From JAXGYX01 sp040772065 (GTDB lineage Bacteria > Bacillota > Clostridia > Saccharofermentanales > Fastidiosipilaceae): a stretch of DNA of 64,000 bases. Of the stretch, positions 62,579 to 64,000 are shown in pieces; positions within the stretch are counted from its first letter, which is position 1; every line of letters begins with the position of its first letter. The position numbers were made by a program, and so were the translations under genes. The DNA is taken from positions 124,001 to 188,000 of the forward strand of contig JAXGYX010000001.1 in the NCBI GenBank assembly GCA_040772065.1. The letters are read 5' to 3'. Under the pieces are notes generated by a model. The model was not told the DNA's origin, did not search any database, and saw nothing but the letters and a program-made list of their open reading frames with translations.

Positions 62579-62804
62579 CGAAATAATCCAAAGCGTCCTG
62601 CAAGGTCACGATGTTCATGACTTCGCGCTCTTCGACTTCAACATCCAGCTCTTCCTCAAGATCGCCGATGACGCTCATGAAGTCGTATGAATTCAGTTTT
62701 AAGTCCTCCTGCAGTTTGATGTTCGGCGTGATCTCCAAGCCTTCCAGATCGACGTAGGATTCAATGATCTCCTGCATGATTTTCAAAATTTCCTCATTCT
62801 TCAT
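62553..62804 (-). CDS. Acyl/peptidyl carrier protein
   Basis: This acidic 83-residue carrier protein has the phosphopantetheine Ser in 'DLKLNSYDFMSVIGDLEEELDVEVEE', where the usual DSL is NSY-D-F, a recognised variant in stand-alone carrier proteins of NRPS-like clusters. AAAGGGGAA lies before its ATG. It is placed between a condensation-domain protein and a phosphopantetheinyl transferase, so it likely carries the acyl or aminoacyl intermediate. Confidence 0.88.
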   Translation of the reverse strand: MKNEEILKIMQEIIESYVDLEGLEITPNIKLQEDLKLNSYDFMSVIGDLEEELDVEVEEREVMNIVTLQDALDYFGGLVSADA

Positions 62805-62833
62805 AATATTTCCCCTTTAATTGTGATACAAAA

Positions 62834-64000
62834 TTAAGCCAGTGGATCGGCGGACGCCGGATACGAAAGTTGTCCCATCAATGACGCCAAGGTCTGCTTG
62901 TCGTCGTCGCAGATGGCCATTGCCAGATCTTCGATGCCCCGGTGCATCGATTGAATGAACGCCCGGCTATACTCCTCGGTTTTATAGTCGGTGCTCATAA
63001 TCAGCACATGGTTCTCGTCTTCGTTGATAATCAGCTGGCAAGAGTTATTTGAATAAGACGTGAAAGAGCCCTTGATCTCACAGCCGGGCACATTCATTGA
63101 GACCGGCGCGGTCTGTTTGTCGAGATAGTTGACCGTGTAGCAATTGACGTTGTAGCGGAACAGGCCGGTGTAGCCCATTTGGTCCAAATCAAGGTCATCT
63201 TTCATGCGATTGTATGGATATTTTTGGTGAAACAAATCCACCATCAAATCCTCGTCCATTTTGCGCAGCTGCTCGGCGGCGCTCAACCGTGGGTTGACTC
63301 TGACGCGAGAGACGATCGTGCTGATGTACTGCCCGATTGTGCTCTTGTCATCCTTGGTCGGGCGGTTGAAGATGATTGTGCCGATCAGCGCACGCAGACC
63401 TCCGATCCGACCGGCGTGGTAGATCGCCATCGCGGCGATGAAAAAGCCATTCAGACTCAATTTATTTTCGTGCAGATAGCGAAGCAGACGCTCGGACTTA
63501 TCCTCGTCAAAGCGCTGGACCTCACGGCGGATTTTCATGAATCCGGGATGATTGTACAGGTAGTGAGGATCGACTTTGTTCAGATCGTAAAACTGCTCCA
63601 GCCAATATTCTTTGTCCCGTCTGCATTTGTTGCTGCTCAGATAACGCTGTTCTCTCAACACATAGTCGATGAAGCTCGGCATTAGCTCAGCGCTCAACTC
63701 ACCACCGCCGGCGAGGGTTTGATAGCAATCGAGCAACGAGTGCAGCAGCAGGCTGATGGAGTAGCCATCGCTGATGATGTGATGAAACTTCGCCAGCACG
63801 CCGGTATGATCGTCATCTATGCGAACATAGTAGAACTCATACATCGGCTGTTCGATTAAATTGAACGTCTGTTGAAAGACGGCGTCAAACCAGTGATCAA
63901 ACGCTTCCCGCGGGTTGGTCGCCGCGCTGAAATCCATCAGCGGAAGACGCATGGGCTGATAGGGCGTGACGAATTGCATCGGCGTCAGCTTTGGCTCATC
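62834..64000 (-). CDS. NRPS-type condensation domain protein (partial, runs off window)
   Basis: At least 381 residues are encoded; the frame continues past the right edge, since the codons before the ATG at 63979 ('DEPKLTP') look coding. The condensation catalytic motif is 'KFHHIISDGYSISLL' (HHxxxDG). The region 'GTIIFNRP', 'IGQYISTIVSRVRVNP' and 'PYNRMKDDLDL' are also typical of stand-alone C domains. It would join an acyl group from the ACP to an amine. It is the first gene in the window of a compact cluster: C domain, ACP, phosphopantetheinyl transferase, acyl ligase. Confidence 0.8.
   Translation of the reverse strand, partial: DEPKLTPMQFVTPYQPMRLPLMDFSAATNPREAFDHWFDAVFQQTFNLIEQPMYEFYYVRIDDDHTGVLAKFHHIISDGYSISLLLHSLLDCYQTLAGGGELSAELMPSFIDYVLREQRYLSSNKCRRDKEYWLEQFYDLNKVDPHYLYNHPGFMKIRREVQRFDEDKSERLLRYLHENKLSLNGFFIAAMAIYHAGRIGGLRALIGTIIFNRPTKDDKSTIGQYISTIVSRVRVNPRLSAAEQLRKMDEDLMVDLFHQKYPYNRMKDDLDLDQMGYTGLFRYNVNCYTVNYLDKQTAPVSMNVPGCEIKGSFTSYSNNSCQLIINEDENHVLIMSTDYKTEEYSRAFIQSMHRGIEDLAMAICDDDKQTLASLMGQLSYPASADPLA

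Overview
The window looks like a chromosomal segment of a strictly anaerobic member of the Bacillota, most likely class Clostridia. The support is indirect: several ferredoxins, a 2-oxoacid:ferredoxin oxidoreductase, a HydE-type radical SAM enzyme, rubredoxin domains, DUF6688- and DUF6935-type proteins, Gram-positive style lipoproteins and Shine-Dalgarno starts, and a type II-A CRISPR-Cas locus. Most genes are moderately GC-rich. The exopolysaccharide end (about 1-4500) and the cas block (about 34000-44000) are visibly more AT-rich, which suggests acquisition by transfer.

Layout. 1-4500: insertion-sequence debris, a frameshifted sugar aminotransferase, and the Wzz / BY-kinase / PHP-phosphatase triad that controls capsule or exopolysaccharide export. 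4578-10707: a DUF6688 membrane protein, a DUF488 protein, a MarR regulator with a large MacB-like ABC transporter, and an acetyltransferase. 10794-16365: ferredoxin, CGGC protein, purC (frameshifted), a lipoprotein, a DUF6935 protein and a reverse-strand MgtA P-type ATPase. 16715-21006: a metallocluster-type gene group (DUF5320, DUF134, two NifX-like proteins, two ferredoxin-containing MinD-like ATPases, one Mrp/NBP35 ATPase). 21207-28715: CoA-disulfide-reductase-like enzyme, a four-gene 2-oxoacid:ferredoxin oxidoreductase operon, a P-loop protein and a stand-alone iolD. 28830-33914: a low-complexity Gly/Gln/Arg repeat protein, an MBL-fold protein, an orphan sugar-binding lipoprotein and an MFS-like membrane protein with a Pro/Gln-rich tail.

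34200-49867 is a type II-A CRISPR-Cas system: a reverse-strand tracrRNA, cas9 (read here as two pieces with an ATGA overlap), cas1, cas2, csn2 (frameshifted), a leader ending in ATTTGAG, and an array of about 101 repeats and 100 spacers. The tenth repeat is split by an IS256-family element, which itself carries an IS6-like element. Both insertions keep 8-bp target duplications. Several spacers recur, including a four-spacer block copied 21 repeat units away.

49920-60390: a sugar isomerase-like gene with an in-frame TGA, a protein with two rubredoxin domains, a ferredoxin, an acetyltransferase, a cyclase-family hydrolase, HydE, an FmdE / metal-type ABC transporter / CsoR-like regulator group, and a UMF1-type MFS transporter. 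60489-64000 (reverse strand): a condensation-domain protein cut by the window edge, an acyl carrier protein, a phosphopantetheinyl transferase and an AMP-forming acyl ligase, which together look like a compact NRPS-like acyl pathway.

A caution for the whole window: at least five otherwise good genes (DegT-type aminotransferase, purC, a MinD-like ATPase, cas9, csn2) are each broken by the loss of one base, in four of them in a run of five identical bases. Restoring one base gives a normal-length protein every time. That pattern fits consensus indel error better than biology, so the 'split' cas9 should be read with that in mind.
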